Source of the DNA: Corticium candelabrum
Taxonomy: Eukaryota; Porifera; Homoscleromorpha; Homosclerophorida; Plakinidae
Direction of reading: 5' to 3'
Length of the DNA: 64,000 nucleotides
NCBI RefSeq assembly: GCF_963422355.1
Contig: NC_085100.1
Location: forward strand, 3,984,068 to 4,048,067
Notes under the pieces: generated by a model
What the model was told of the DNA's origin: nothing
The model's database searches: none
Seen by the model: only the letters and a program-made list of their open reading frames with translations
In this document: piece after piece, positions 23,296 through 47,719 of the stretch
Numbering within the stretch: the stretch's first letter is position 1
How the letters are laid out: each line of letters begins with the position of its first letter
Position numbers and translations under genes: made by a program

Positions 23296-25727
23296 CAAGG
23301 GTGTAGTGCTTAGCTAGAATTATGTTTGAAGACAGGTTTTCTTACGTGTAGAGTGGTAGGAACAGATACTTTTTGTAGCAGTAAAAACCTTACGAATTGA
23401 AGGCATTCTGTATTTTGACTACATCATGGTGTCTACATTGCATCATTGATATATATCCAACCATATAAATATAGATAAAAATATGATTACTGATGATGTT
23501 GCAGCTAGTACTATACAGTAATCTCCTTCAGAGTGACTGTTTTTGAAACTGTGTACTAGACGTTTACTGTCTCAAGATGTTTGTACAATTGCTACACCAA
23601 AAATGCCTGTAACTTACATATAAGCCTGTGCAATACGACCCGTACCAAATTTCCTAGAAAAATGAGTACAGCTCTAGGAATCCGGTACAGTCTGTCAGTA
23701 GCAGGAGATCTGGTACTGCCGTACTGAATATCCTAGGAAATCCGGTAGATATATTCAATATCTTATATTTTGTCTACTATAGATACCTGATATGTTAAGA
23801 AATGTGGTACAATACTCAATATATTTTGGAAATTTGATACATCAGGTATTTGTAGGAAATTTGCTAATTGGGTATGCATCCTACATTTCCTAGCATATAG
23901 TAGGTGCCAAGCAAGAGCTTCTGTCGAAGACTCAAGGCTCAGACCTGTAGTATTAGGAAGACTTCATGAGAGAGTACATGCAAACACATTATACAACATA
24001 ATGCGCTTGCATTTAATTAATTAAAATGTGTTCAACCAGCAACATAAATATATAAAAAGACACACTATCTTTATCTTTCTACTCTGAGCATCAAGCACAA
24101 TTTGAACGTAACCAACGTCTCTGTCTACATCTACATACCTGGCAGTGATGTCAGTTAGCATTTTCAAATATGACTCTTTTGAGCATGCGCACGACAAGCA
24201 CTAGCAAACGGGCAATATTATCCAGAAGCATGCAGCCAGTATACATTTATGTCCCAGAATAAGTTACCTGGCTGCTAAGTTTGATTGAAACAACCCGCTG
24301 ATATAGTTGAACTGGCAGGTTTCAGGGTAGACACTAAATGCAGACTTGATTTCCTAGGCTGAACACGCTGGTGTAGAGAATATTCGGTACGCCATACTTG
24401 CTATTCTTAGGATATAGGTACGGCCATACCTAATATCCATGTATCCAATTTCCTACTCAGTGTTTGAAATCTTATGGCAGACGTAGTCGCAATCTTGGCA
24501 GCTTCAAAAAATTTAGTCGCCAAAGATTTGTTAAGACTTTTACATATATTTCATTGATATCAAATAAGGATATGGGATGATTGTTCTGGCAAGTAAACAA
24601 AATCCCAGGACGTCAGAGGTGTCACTTTCAGTCTGACCGAAGTAATTCACTTTTATACTCTACAGCATAAAAACAAATTTATTGGGTCCACCATAACTTG
24701 AGTGACTTTAGTGGTCAGGATGGCAGCCTTGCTAGAATAATTGGTCGTCACATAAACACAGCTACTCGTCAAATGACAACTTGACCACTTTTTCGAACAC
24801 TGCCTACTACACCAGTAAATTGTATGTGCTATTACTAGGAACAAAGCTACTGGATTACTAACCAAATCACTCTTCGGGTGTGCACTTGGCAATGATGAGT
24901 AGCCATACAACATGTTCAGGCAACACAAATAGTGACAGGCGAGAAGGACGAGGACAAGAGTCATTGACATGGCAAAGAACTGTGTGCTCTACGTCACACT
25001 GACATACTTTGGCAAGCTTTGTATCAAAAACAGAGTTTACTAGCTCTTTAGGTATTGATGGGGTTATAAGGAACTCAGAATCAACATTTTGCCGTATTTG
25101 TAGAGGCATGCTACTATACACCAAACCCTCGTGTTACCACAAATTTGTCTGGGCACACAACAGTTACTGATCCTTCTGATCTCTTCACAAGCATTTGTTG
25201 CTCTACTTCAAGCCTCACATGCATGCAGATATGTCGAACTATGAAACAAACTGTGTATTGGAATAAAGTGCTAGCTGCAAGCAATTGAAAGACTACATTA
25301 TTGTTACAAAAGACTTGCATAAGACACAGCTGTATGTCTAAACTATTGCTTTTGAATACCATTCTTTGCCCGGCAGTTTGCTTGTACTCATTGAAAGTAC
25401 AATACAAATCAGGCTGCGTATAGGTTCTTGGCCAATGTGATCATCAAAGTCAGATCTATGGCTTGCACAGAACAGATTTACACTGTCAAGTATCAACACT
25501 ACATTTTCAATGCAAACTACACGGAGATTAGCACACAACTTCATGTCTCTTAGTCCTATTTCTAAGTAACCTAAAGAATTTACATCAGATTCAACCTCAA
25601 ATACCAGAAATACAAATACAACGGGGTAAATAGCAACGACGAAAGGACAAGTACGCAAGGTCAAACTTCCTGGACGTAGCCTTGCACGTACCACTTATCC
25701 TCGAAAGCAAAACCTAGCGGAACCAAC
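23296..25727. other. unresolved region downstream of CKS1; degenerate repeats and open frames
   Basis: 23640-23890 and 24350-24460 contain many variants of AGGAAATTTGGTAC-like motifs, a decayed tandem or dispersed repeat. Overlapping minus-strand frames at 25694-25338, 25407-25114, 25124-24867 and 24970-24653 look partly protein-like (hydrophobic VVAIYPVVFVFLVF; a segment with regularly placed Cys ending before LSLFVLPEHVVWLLIIA), but I could not join them with good splice sites. They may be the CKS1 3' untranslated region or an unrecognised membrane-protein gene. Confidence 0.35.
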
Positions 25728-26098
25728 TTAGCTACATCCATTGACCGCTTTACGATCCGTTCTCGGTCTTCTGAACAATAAAATGTGAGGTTCTGTAAAT
25801 GAGAGGTCGGGGTTACTAAAATCCGGGAACACACACAGTTGACAGGTCGCTTGCCTGGTCTGTGACGCATGTAATGAATCCAGCCCTGCGATTGCTGCAC
25901 ACCAATGCCTCTCCACTCTGGTTCGTTCATAAGCTTGTCTTTAGGTACGAGTTTAGCGATGTTCTTCGGTAGCATGACGTGTCTGTACGACAAAAGCATT
26001 GGCGGCAAAAAAACGGCACAAGCAGCTCGACATCTTTACCTGTATTCATAATCTTGGTCGTAGTACTTCTCTGAGTAGTAAATCTGGTCGACTGACAT
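25728..26098 (-). CDS. CKS1: cyclin-dependent kinase regulatory subunit (CKS1/CKS2)
   Basis: Three minus-strand exons: 26098-26040, 25982-25855 and 25792-25728; 252 nt, 83 residues (human CKS1B and CKS2 have 79). It carries the family core almost unchanged: [30 protein letters not shown] and [10 protein letters not shown]. The protein binds CDKs and reads phosphothreonine in CDK substrates; in animals it also helps SCF-Skp2 recognise p27. Intron 2 starts with GC instead of GT (CCAG|GCAAGC). The conserved joint HRP-EPHILLF fixes that site, and the nearest GT would insert foreign residues. The start codon is 111 bp from that of PARP16 on the other strand. Confidence 0.95.
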
Positions 26099-26209
26099 GG
26101 CTGAATGGTACACAACTGAATCACGTAGCGCCGTCGAGATGAATGAGGTGGTTTGAAGAACCGCTCTAGTCTGATTGGTTAATCCTCGCAGTTAAGTAAA
26201 GTCCCGTAC
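26099..26209. promoter_or_regulatory. shared CKS1/PARP16 divergent promoter region
   Basis: Only 111 bp separate the two divergent start codons, so both promoters must overlap or lie in the genes' own 5' ends. No TATA box seen. Inferred from layout. Confidence 0.6.
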
Positions 26210-29539
<3,330 letters not shown>

Positions 29540-29694
29540 ATTTATGCGCGGAGACACTCAGAATGAATAACACAGAGACAAGCGCTCGAGACTGTGGGCG
29601 TTGTTTTGGAATGAAAGCATTCCAATTGGTGTTGTTCGACGGCTGTCTATTACTGCCTATTACAACACCTTGATATCAAGCACTCTACCAGATA

Positions 29695-30943
29695 ATGTCC
29701 GACACAGACGCGAGATTGCAGCAGGCGGACGCAGCCTCTCAAAAGCTGCTCGACTATACGAGAGAAGAGTGGAAAGTTATCAAGCGCTCGTCGGTTGGTT
29801 CTCTCGCATTGCGTCCGTCTGGGGGTGGTTTGTCCGTCGCGAATGCTGTCATGGGTGTCACCGTAGTCGCACTCATTCTCACACTTCTTACGCTTCGTCT
29901 CCACCGCGATGATTATCCTAACAAACACATGTGATAACTGGCTTGTTGATCTTGCAGGGAGTCGTCGTGTCTTGTCGGAACGTGCCCGATCGCAGTGAGA
30001 AAATGTAAGTTTCGCACTATCCACGCCCCTTAGGCGGAGCCAACGTGTGTTAGGGTTCTCGACGATTTCTCTCTCTAGCTATAAGGGCGAGGGCGAATTG
30101 GACGTGTCGCCTGAGCAGGCACTTCATTACGTAACACCAGGAAATGATTTACCACGAAAGCAATGGGACTCGACGACAAAGGTGAGCCTAGCTAGACGGA
30201 CAGTTGTACGCAAGTTGCCACTCACATAGCAACTATGATCATGACATTGTAGGAATGGAGAGAAATAGAGAAGATAGACAAGGTTTCGTTTGTGGGACGC
30301 ATGGGGTACGTACAGTGTTTACTTCCATTTGCTTGCCTGTTTGTTCAGGACACGGTCGTCATTCAGACAATAACAAAAGCTGCCATGGCCGGGTTCATCA
30401 AGGGTAGAGACTTTGTGGATGTGGTGTCGAGCAGGCGTCTGTCCGACGGCACGCGTATCCTTTCCGGTCGCCGTCGTGCAACGTGTCAGTTTGATTGCTT
30501 TGTTTCTAAATCGACGTTTATGTCTAGCTGAGTCTACAGACCACCCACAATGCCCACCCGAGTCCAATCACGTGAGAGGGACCAACTTGACTTCTGGTCT
30601 TGTATGTCTACCTATGCCAGGGTATTACTCAGTCTCTCATCACCAGGTCTCCTCCAGTCCCAGGGAACCGAGGTCGTCCCTGGAACCGGTCTGAAAGTGG
30701 AGACCTGGATCATACTCGTTTATTGTCTGTATCATTTGTCTGTGCAGGGAGCCCAATAGGACCAAATTGGTTTTCCTTATTCAGAGTATACTGGGTGGCA
30801 TGTTGCCTACTGCACTGGTCGAGTCTGCGATGCCTGCTAGCATCATCAAATTCTACACCGAGCTACGAAATGCTTTGCAGAATGCACCGAGGTGGGTCGA
30901 GTCGGATGCTCCAAGAGCTATAGCATCTAACACTATGGTGTGA
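29695..30943 (+). CDS. STARD5: STARD5-like START-domain lipid carrier
   Basis: Seven exons: 29695-29793, 29958-30004, 30079-30181, 30253-30309, 30349-30466, 30528-30621 and 30748-30943; 714 nt, 237 residues (human STARD5 has 213). The whole protein is one START domain: EEWKVIKRSS, IYKGEGELDVSPEQA, GRDFVDVVSSRRLSDGT, HPQCPPESNHVRGTN, VCLPMPGEPNRTKLV, GGMLPTALVESAMPASI. These align in order with human STARD5 (for example RDFVDLV, HPLCPP, PLPGEP). Human STARD5 is a cytosolic protein that binds bile acids and possibly sterols. Several donors are weak (exon 1 TCG|GTTGGT, exon 5 CCG|GTCGCC) and were chosen because they keep domain length and phase. Starts 155 bp after PARP16; its stop is 103 bp from the convergent CLN6 stop. 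Confidence 0.85.
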
Positions 30944-31046
30944 ACTTCATAACTAAATCCACATATAGTGGCATAATCATAGGTGATAGATCATCAGTAA
31001 CAAACAGGAGTACACATTTAATACTTATAAATGATTATAAGCATTA

Positions 31047-32678
31047 TCAATGGTAGTTTGACATACAACACGATGAGTAAAATGACCATGGTTCAGGTAC
31101 GTAAAGAAGTCCGGGGTATTTTCTCCGCATGTCGTGGTTGTTCCACAAAAAGACAATCCAGATGATGACTAAGGTCAAAGTGACACCAAATGTGTAGATC
31201 AAGAAGCGAGCATTGGCGTCGGGAAATAGATTGTGCTGCCGCCTGGCTGCAATGACTAATAGCATGATGGCATACGAAACAAGGAAGAGAGGGAAAATCT
31301 GACCCTCGGTGACGAGATACCTGGAACGGACAAGAACAGTTTGGTAACAATTTTCATATTTTATATCATACACTCAATTCGTGTGCTACATATACAGTTG
31401 GACATGTACGTGCACAAGCCCTTTCTCCAAACTAACCATTAGACAGAACGGTGTCTCTTACGCTTGACTAGCACTAGGAGAATCTCTTAAACATAATTCT
31501 GTTCGGTTGCCTGTTCTTGAATAAGCAAAGATCACATTGAAATGGTCCTCTACCTCCAGACTTTACAGAAATGCCAATAGATTTCAATGTCAACGCTGGT
31601 TCCCTTTGCAAATCAAATAGATCTACATTCAAACCAGGCAGTCGTAGCTAAATCATATTTCACCATGCAATTTTGTTTGTGTGCACTGATGCACAACGTA
31701 AAATCAATAAAATCAATTTTCTCACGAAGGTCTCTATGCACTGGTTATAGCCACCCGTCGACCACAAATTCCCAATACACGACTAACATCATGGATTTCT
31801 AGTTTATAATTTAGAAGGGACTGTGAACGTACCAGTAGTAAGTCGCGCTGAAAATCACAAGTAACCAGTCTTGAGGAGTGAGCCTCGTCATGGATGGATG
31901 TTTCTTAATACTTTCGTCCGACACAAATGATCCGGCAAAGTAGAGTATCAAGACAAAGAAGAATGGAATATACCTACACAAGTGTTGTGAACATTGGGAA
32001 CGTCTTAGAAGCAGTGATTTAGAATACTCTACCACATCAGATGGCCAAGATGCTCATCGTAGAAATACAGCAGCTCAAAGGAATGTACCTACATGTGTTA
32101 CAAACCATCATTAATTTCCCGTTGTTGTAGGGTACACTAGACTCATTATACCGTGATTGTCCATACAACAGACATAATGCAAATGAATACCCACAACAGA
32201 CATAATGCAATAGGGTAGTGTCAGTCACACAGCTAGAGATCTCTACATGACACACATACTGTGGGGAGTCTGTTGTCACATACGGATACTACACTGCCAT
32301 CTTCCTTGACAAAGAAAATCCTACACCCAATCTTTGGTACTGACATAAATTAGTATCAACTGTAGGACATTCACCTCCACAATCCCAAATACAGTTATAA
32401 GTCTCTAAACGGTTGATGTATCTCAAAATTCCTGTAAGGAGAGCACAGAAAGAGAGTATGCCTATAGCTACAGCCCTAACTAAAACCATTTCAATGCTAC
32501 CCAGTACTCTCCTCGTGTGTTCATATATTCACATGCTTGACAATGTGCTGGCGTTACACTAAACTAAGTGAACAAACTGATTGGCTGTACTAATGATTAT
32601 GCAAATGATTAATGCATAGATGACATATTTTATCACATTGTACAGAAGTAAGTTACACACACAAATACACACGGACAT

Positions 32679-32742
<64 letters not shown>

Positions 32743-33655
32743 ACAAACCTACCAATTAATAAAAATTAAAAAACTTCAATCGCATTCTACACACATTGGT
32801 TTACCCAGTCATAATCCTTTCAAGCTTACCAATGTAGATGGTTTGAGTTCTTTCATGATTGGGTTGTCAGCTACTGAAAGATGTAACTGATAGCCACTAT
32901 GCACCAATCGATGATTTACCGAATCTCCCACCAAATGAATACTGGCGCCCATAACAAAGAACACAACAGCCAAGTATGACAATGTGGATGATACTTTCCT
33001 CGGTGATCTTTCCATCAACTATACCAACACGTTTATAAGATATTTACAAAAGACGGCACAGCAATATGTCACCTTCAACAAGCAGTATGGTGTAATTACG
33101 TTGTAGGCCATGTGGAAGTAGTCACCAACACTGGGTAGAGATAACGGAGAATAGTCCAGTGGTACTACAAGCTATATGTGTGTACAATAACAACAAAGTA
33201 AAACAAATAAACCGTATGCAAACTGTTCTTATGATATCCATCAAAATACAAACACAACCGCAATTCAAGTCCCAAGGTGTCAATTCAAACTGTTTGAAAC
33301 TTAGTCTGAAGTTTTTGTATAGAGTAGAAGACCCACCTTGTTCAATTCAGAGTGGAATTATGCTCAACAGTAGGTGCTTATTGACTATAATAATAAGACT
33401 GAGAATGCCCGTACACTGGTGGTGGAGTACTTCACAATTGCAAGTGAAGCAAGGTAATTGCCTTTTTCTGGTATCCAGTCCAGGACACAAAGCAAACGGA
33501 TGGCAAACTTTGACTATGCAGTGGCATAGGCATGAGGCAACCGATCTAGACAAGCCTCAGTTAAAAAAGTGGGCATAGCAGTTGGAAAGTTTCAATTGGG
33601 TGTATATCCACAAAATTTTTTGATTTTTGCAGAACTTCAAGATCATGCAACAAAG

Positions 33656-33704
<49 letters not shown>

Positions 33705-36436
33705 GAGAATTCCAAGTCTTAGTCAGTTTCTCATCTCAAAAACTTTATCAAAACTGCAATGTGTAGTCAAGTAGGCAAATCTCAACTACAAACATCTAAA
33801 ACTTCTAATTGCATACGTGCATGTAATATCTTGGCGTTGTAGCACCATAGTTTTACAGACAACTGTTCTAATATGTTCTTGAAAGCTCGAGAAAACGGTA
33901 CCCCACTGATTGAGGATATCTTTGAACATATTCCTTTCAAAGTCTTTAGAATGAAAGATGATATGAAGCCCAGAGATTCAAAAACTGGTGGATGGAATAG
34001 ACCACCTGCTGTAGTAATATGGCTTCGTGCCTGGCATCTTTTCAAATTCTGCTGCTTCTGCTACTGTACCAGGACTGATCGCTGCTTTCAATATATAGAA
34101 AGGCTGTAAAGAGTTACGGATTGTAACATCGAAATAGCCAGGTTGACCATCCATGAAATCTGGATGATATACGTCTCCTGGTCTGCTTGAATCATAACCT
34201 GAGCAGTTCTGTTCTTTTTTGACCTGCTTGTTTCAACAAGTAAAGCTTGGAATATTACTTTACAAAGAGCATTGTAACGTTGAACATTTAGCAAACCCCT
34301 AGGGCAGCTAATTAGGTAGTCACCAAACGGATCAATTATAGCACCACAACAGCATAAAACAGAAGATTGATGGAAGAGGAAACATCAGAAGCCGAGTCTT
34401 GTCCAGGTCAATTACGAATTCATGCGGAGGAATGGTGAGACCTAGATTAGGGTTGGGTAATGCCCACAACCAAGCCCCGGCATGGTTCCACGAAATTGTG
34501 TTCAGACGAGCTTTGTCTCGTAAACTCCCATTTTCCATTAAGGAGTTGAAAACATTGTAACGTGTCTGTTTCTGAATATCCTGCTGAGAAGCTGTGTTGA
34601 GATCCAGGGTGTGCATTGCAGGCAATTTCCTTCCAAGAATACTGTACGCTTCATTTTTGCCTTAAACTTAAAATCATGACAAAATACCTCTTCAGCAAAT
34701 TTGGCATTCAAATTGCCTGCGTTTCTTAAGAGACTCTGAATCAACTTTGGGTGGTATTGCAACTTCCTATGAAAGCAGCCGCTGATGAGGTTAGTGTTTC
34801 TCTGAGACCAAGACCACCTGTGCAAATTGGTAGTGTCGCCTGGAGCCACGAGAAATCTAGAATAGATGAGTGAGTGATTAGTCCTAGAGATTGTCTCAAA
34901 CCTCTGTCAAAACGAGAAAATTCACTGTCTGTCAGACCAGGTTTTACAGTCCGCAAAAGGTGATTGACCTTACAGACACTCAAACAACTGCACAAAAGAT
35001 GTATTCAACCTGGGGGTCATCTATGTCGTTGAGATGTGATTGAATATCAAGGACTTTGTCTATCCGCTTAGCGACAGAATTTTGAAAGAAAATATCTGAC
35101 CCATGGACTGGTGAACTGAGCAATTCCAATCCGTCAGTAAGCCTATGAATTTCAATAGGACATTGAGGGAACGTATTGTCCCTTGATGGCCAGTAAATCT
35201 CATATTTACCCTGATTGATGTGAAGACCGGATCGAGGACATTTTGCTAAGAACAATTCTAATAGAGAAGAGATGCAGTCTCGATCACCAACAAATGTGCC
35301 ATCATCCAGGTACCACAGTTGCAGATCTATGCCTGTAACATTGCTGATGTCGTCCAGAAACTCTAGTAATACCGTGAAAAATAGCATTGGACCTAGTGGG
35401 TCTCCTTGTTGAGCGTCAGCAGTTAATAGGATACGATGATTGCCGAACCTAAGTTCTCCTGGTGAACTATAGCACCACTGCACCAATGCAAATAATTCTG
35501 GAAATTCTTCATGTAATCGTGGGAGAAATTCTTCACGATGACATTCATTGAACGCATTCCGCATATCAACTTTGAAACAGTATAGATTTTCTCTCAAGCT
35601 ATTGGTAGTGATGTAAGACTTCAGAGTGTGAATAGCAGCCTCCAATCCACCACATACACCTCCTTCAACTAGACCATACGGTAAGAATACTTCTTGTAAA
35701 CGAGGTTTGACTGCTGTACAGCAGATCTGACTGACTAAACGTCTAATCACTTCTCCAACTGCAATCAGATGTATCCCTCCAGATTTAAAATTCACGGCAG
35801 TCAATGGTGCACCTGACAACCATGGAAAAATGCTTACATCCACTTTCCCTGATAGTAACAGTGAAATGAAACATGTGAGATTATCTAACCATGCCTGTGC
35901 ATCTGGTGTACATGACCCTTTGATGGCATCCAAAAGGTGCTGTGCTCACAACTGAGAAAAGCCTGGGCTGAATCCTGCAGGAAATGCTTCCAATGCAGAT
36001 AGAACGGCTAGACCATCCGCAATGAGTGGGGTGGAATTTCATCAAACCTGTCTGGTAAGGAGTAATGTGGGTGACGATTCTCTGACTCCAATAGAGCAAC
36101 TGGATCATCTCCAGAAGCGCATCCCACAAATCCCGATGTTTTCAATGCATCTCCAAAACAACCTTCTCTTGCAAGCTGCAGTGAGCGACGAGCGTTAAAA
36201 GAATTAGGACTGTCTGATGTCCTACGTACACCTGATCTATTACTCTCTACTTTGGCTTCTTCCTGCAAGGATAACAAGTCTCCTTGCTGCCAGCATCAAA
36301 GGTGTGACAACAACATCTCCTTCACCGGTGTTTTTCCTTGCCACCTCTAGGAGATGCACACATAGCACAGCTTTTTGAAAACATGTGGAGACAAACAAAT
36401 CTCCACAAACCATCCTGACATGCATGCTGTAGTTCG

Positions 36437-36533
<97 letters not shown>

Positions 36534-37416
36534 AACATTAGGCAATTTCTTAGTAAAGGTACATTATAGACTTGATCAGTTTTGTTACTGGTCACGTGAC
36601 TTACGTTAGTGGCACTGTTCAAGTTGATATTAACAAGCTACCTCAATAAAATTTGCAGGCTACTAGTAGTTATGCCTATGCTAGAAAAATGCCCTTGCCT
36701 CTAAATACATGCAACCCTATGTCTTCTAGCTAATACTAGTATTTACTACACATATTGCGCCTGCATTTAGTAGGAGGCCTGATCGATCAAGATCTGTATA
36801 TGCCATTGCGAAGTCAAATCTGTGTTAGCTAGCATATAGTAATCCGTCTCTCTAAACTGTCACTAGTGAGTCTGTTACAACCAGGAGCCAAGACACAACC
36901 TCTCAAATTGTGAAGTTGCAAAGCATGCTAAACAAAGTTCTGTGCTTAATTAATTAATTAAGCAGTCACGTGCACCACACAACAGGAGTCTGTTGCAACC
37001 TGCTGAGGCTGCTCAGTGCTGTATGTATAATGGTCTTATTCAAAACAATTCAATCACATGACTATAACTTAGTAATACATCATGTTAACGCAAGCCAATA
37101 ACGACTGCAATCTGGCTCCAAAGTCAATTTTAATTATCTAGATACTAAACTTGGACTTAGACTTCCTACCTGTCAACCAATAATTACCAGTGAACTGTCA
37201 GCTCTGGCTAATTAATGTGCTCAAAATAATAAATCTTCCACGCGGGTTTTAGCTAACCATAGCAATTGGTCTTCCAAAGTCTAGGATCCAATTTTCAACT
37301 GCCAGGAGAAGCCACAGAGAAGACTGAAATCTGGAGTTTCCACTTTCTTCCTGTTGAGTCATTTTGTGTGACTCATTCACTGTGGAAACGTGTATTCCAC
37401 GTCTACGAAGTTCCAT
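31047..37416 (-). CDS. CLN6: CLN6 transmembrane ER protein
   Basis: Six minus-strand exons: 37416-37258, 33171-33073, 33018-32830, 32088-32033, 31973-31833 and 31320-31047; 918 nt, 305 residues (human 311). Long exact blocks with human CLN6 include [65 protein letters not shown] and YVPEPWSFY. Multi-pass ER protein; in mammals it exports lysosomal enzymes with CLN8, and its loss causes neuronal ceroid lipofuscinosis. Exon 1 was found 4.1 kb upstream of exon 2: intron 1 holds a broken retrotransposon bounded by (AT)n tracts. Other introns, except intron 3, are short. Head-to-head with CIMAP1 (157 bp). Confidence 0.95.
32681..32740. repeat. (CA)n microsatellite, CLN6 intron 3
   Basis: CA run preceded by looser ACACACAAATACACAC sequence. 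Confidence 0.95.
33659..33703. repeat. (AT)n tract at the 3' edge of the retrotransposon
   Basis: About 45 bp of pure AT, immediately left of the element (its 3' side). Confidence 0.95.
33704..36437 (-). mobile_element. broken non-LTR retrotransposon with RT and restriction-like endonuclease traces
   Basis: Same strand as CLN6, inside its intron 1. The largest intact piece (35933-34980, 317 codons) is a reverse transcriptase: [11 protein letters not shown] (motif A), [12 protein letters not shown] (motif B), [12 protein letters not shown] (motif C, YLDD). Upstream, FPAGFSPGF is followed by an in-frame TGA before [10 protein letters not shown], and an N-terminal piece lies at 36277-36008 in another frame. 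Downstream pieces shift frame near 34990, 34740 and 34540. They end with a CCG...[10 protein letters not shown] zinc-knuckle-like segment and [10 protein letters not shown]...YFDVTIRN, a PD-(D/E)XK-like signature of restriction-like endonucleases. At least one stop and several frameshifts: inactive. No LTRs seen. Confidence 0.75.
36438..36531. repeat. (AT)n tract at the 5' edge of the retrotransposon
   Basis: About 94 bp of pure AT, directly right of the element (its 5' side). Confidence 0.95.
36532..37257. other. remainder of CLN6 intron 1
   Basis: No exon or recognised repeat. A short ATTAATTAATTAA palindrome lies at about 36950. Confidence 0.6.
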
Positions 37417-37573
37417 TAGTCAACACAGCGTCTCTAAATGAAATCGTATATATTAAACGCATACGGGAGTTCCAAGTAATCTGAGCCCGTATCGTTGCTA
37501 GGTAGCAGTCGCCCTAACATATAAAACAGGTCAACGCAGCTCGTCAAATCAAGCTCTCCATCGTGTCTGTGCG
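37417..37573. promoter_or_regulatory. shared CLN6/CIMAP1 divergent promoter region
   Basis: 157 bp between divergent start codons. Includes GTATCGTTGCTAGGTAGCAG, part of which resembles an RFX X-box-type element (GTTGCTAGGTAGCA), which would fit a ciliary gene. Motif call by eye only. Confidence 0.5.
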
Positions 37574-38579
37574 ATGACGGAAGACACCGAGAAGAAAATG
37601 CCAATGATTGCTGCCAGGGAAACTGGTAAGGCTCTTATTTCTGGTCTCACCGTGAGAACAGACACGTGCAACTGACCTTGCCGCAGGCCCCGGTCCCGGA
37701 AGATATGCTCTTCCCAGTGGTGTCGGCTTTCTGCACCACGACTTCACCAAGCTGCAGCAACCAGCTTTCTCTTTCGGGCACCGACTAGAAAACTCAAGTA
37801 AACGGTTGCGTGAGACTGAATTACTGTACGTTGCGTAGCAACCGTGTCTCTACAGTGTTCAAGAAAGACTGCAGTCCTGGTCCTGGATACTTCATCGAAC
37901 CCCTGATTTCAAGGTATGGAAAAGACGGCACACCAAGCTACTCTATTCTGGGCAGACAAAAAGACCCCAGTAAGTACCACGTCCTTGTTCATCATCAATC
38001 ATCCTCGCTATACAATCGTCCCTTTTCTGTCTAGACACCTTCAAAACTCCAGCACCAGGTACTTATTCTCCAGAGAAAGTACATCCCCAAGGAGAGCGCC
38101 ACGCCCCTAACTACTCCATGGGCCAGCGCACGCGGTACCGCAAAGCTGACACGGTACCGTCTGCCAACTCTTACTCTCTACCTCAACTACTCGGCAGCAA
38201 AGTTCCTAGTAAACGGTCATCAGCCGCCTTTTCTATGACAGGACGAGCAAAGACGGGCGGTTTCTCTGAAGATCTTGCCAAGACTCCTGGCCCAGGCAGA
38301 TACAATGGGGTAGATCCTAATGTAAGTGGAAAGAAAGCACCCGGATATTCCATGCTTGGTAGGAGCTACATGCCAGGAGGTAAATCAATCGGACCATACA
38401 TATTCTGTATTGTACTAACATTCTTTCATCCTCTTTTGGTAGACTCGACCAAGAAGCCCGGTCCTGGTGCTCACAAACCAGAGGGTGTCACATGCAACAA
38501 GCCCAAGGCTCCTTCGTTTTCTCTGGGTATTCGACACTCTGAGTACATCACACCACTTATTATTGATGTTCCTGAGTAA
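37574..38579 (+). CDS. CIMAP1: CIMAP1/ODF3-type ciliary microtubule protein (SHIPPO repeats)
   Basis: Exons 37574-37625, 37687-37797, 37856-37969, 38035-38379 and 38443-38579; 759 nt, 252 residues (human ODF3 has 254). It is built of Pro-Gly-Pro SHIPPO repeats: GPGPGRYALPS, CSPGPGYFIEP, PAPGTYSPEK, KTPGPGRYNGVD and KKPGPGAHKPE, with YSILGR and YSMGQR strands between. The C-terminal block LGIRHSEYITPLIIDV is close to human GIKHSDYMTPLLVDV. In mammals these proteins belong to sperm-tail and ciliary axoneme structures. Short introns throughout. Its 3' end converges on the last exon of PIGB, 164 bp between stops. I cannot separate CIMAP1A from CIMAP1B. Confidence 0.93.
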
Positions 38580-38694
38580 ATAAGTACAACAAGACATCAT
38601 AAGAACATTCTCTTTCTCTTTTGAAAATGTAGATTTAGTACTCTGTCTGTACAAACAGAGCGAATGTACTCTGGCAATTGACTGTCTTTGGCTG

Positions 38695-38700
38695 AATAAA
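38695..38700 (+). terminator. CIMAP1 polyadenylation signal
   Basis: AATAAA 115 bp after the CIMAP1 stop. It lies only about 44 bp from the PIGB stop on the other strand, so the two 3' untranslated regions probably overlap. Confidence 0.65.
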
Positions 38701-38743
38701 ATAACGACGCAAACCATCTATCTCGGTGTGTACGTGTCCACAG

Positions 38744-47642
<8,899 letters not shown>

Positions 47643-47719
47643 TTAGATAATAAATGTATCCTAACCGACTTGCATCAAAATAATTTCGCAACCCGGATAA
47701 TCTGTGGTGGTCCCGGATA
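47643..47719. promoter_or_regulatory. shared PIGB/PIGBOS1 divergent promoter region
   Basis: 77 bp between divergent start codons. Human PIGB and PIGBOS1 are also arranged head to head. No TATA box obvious. Confidence 0.65.

Noticed and set aside
32289-32489. Extra hydrophobic exon of CLN6
   Set aside because: The human and local proteins align without a gap across intron 3, so no exon is needed here; part of the stretch adjoins a transposon end.
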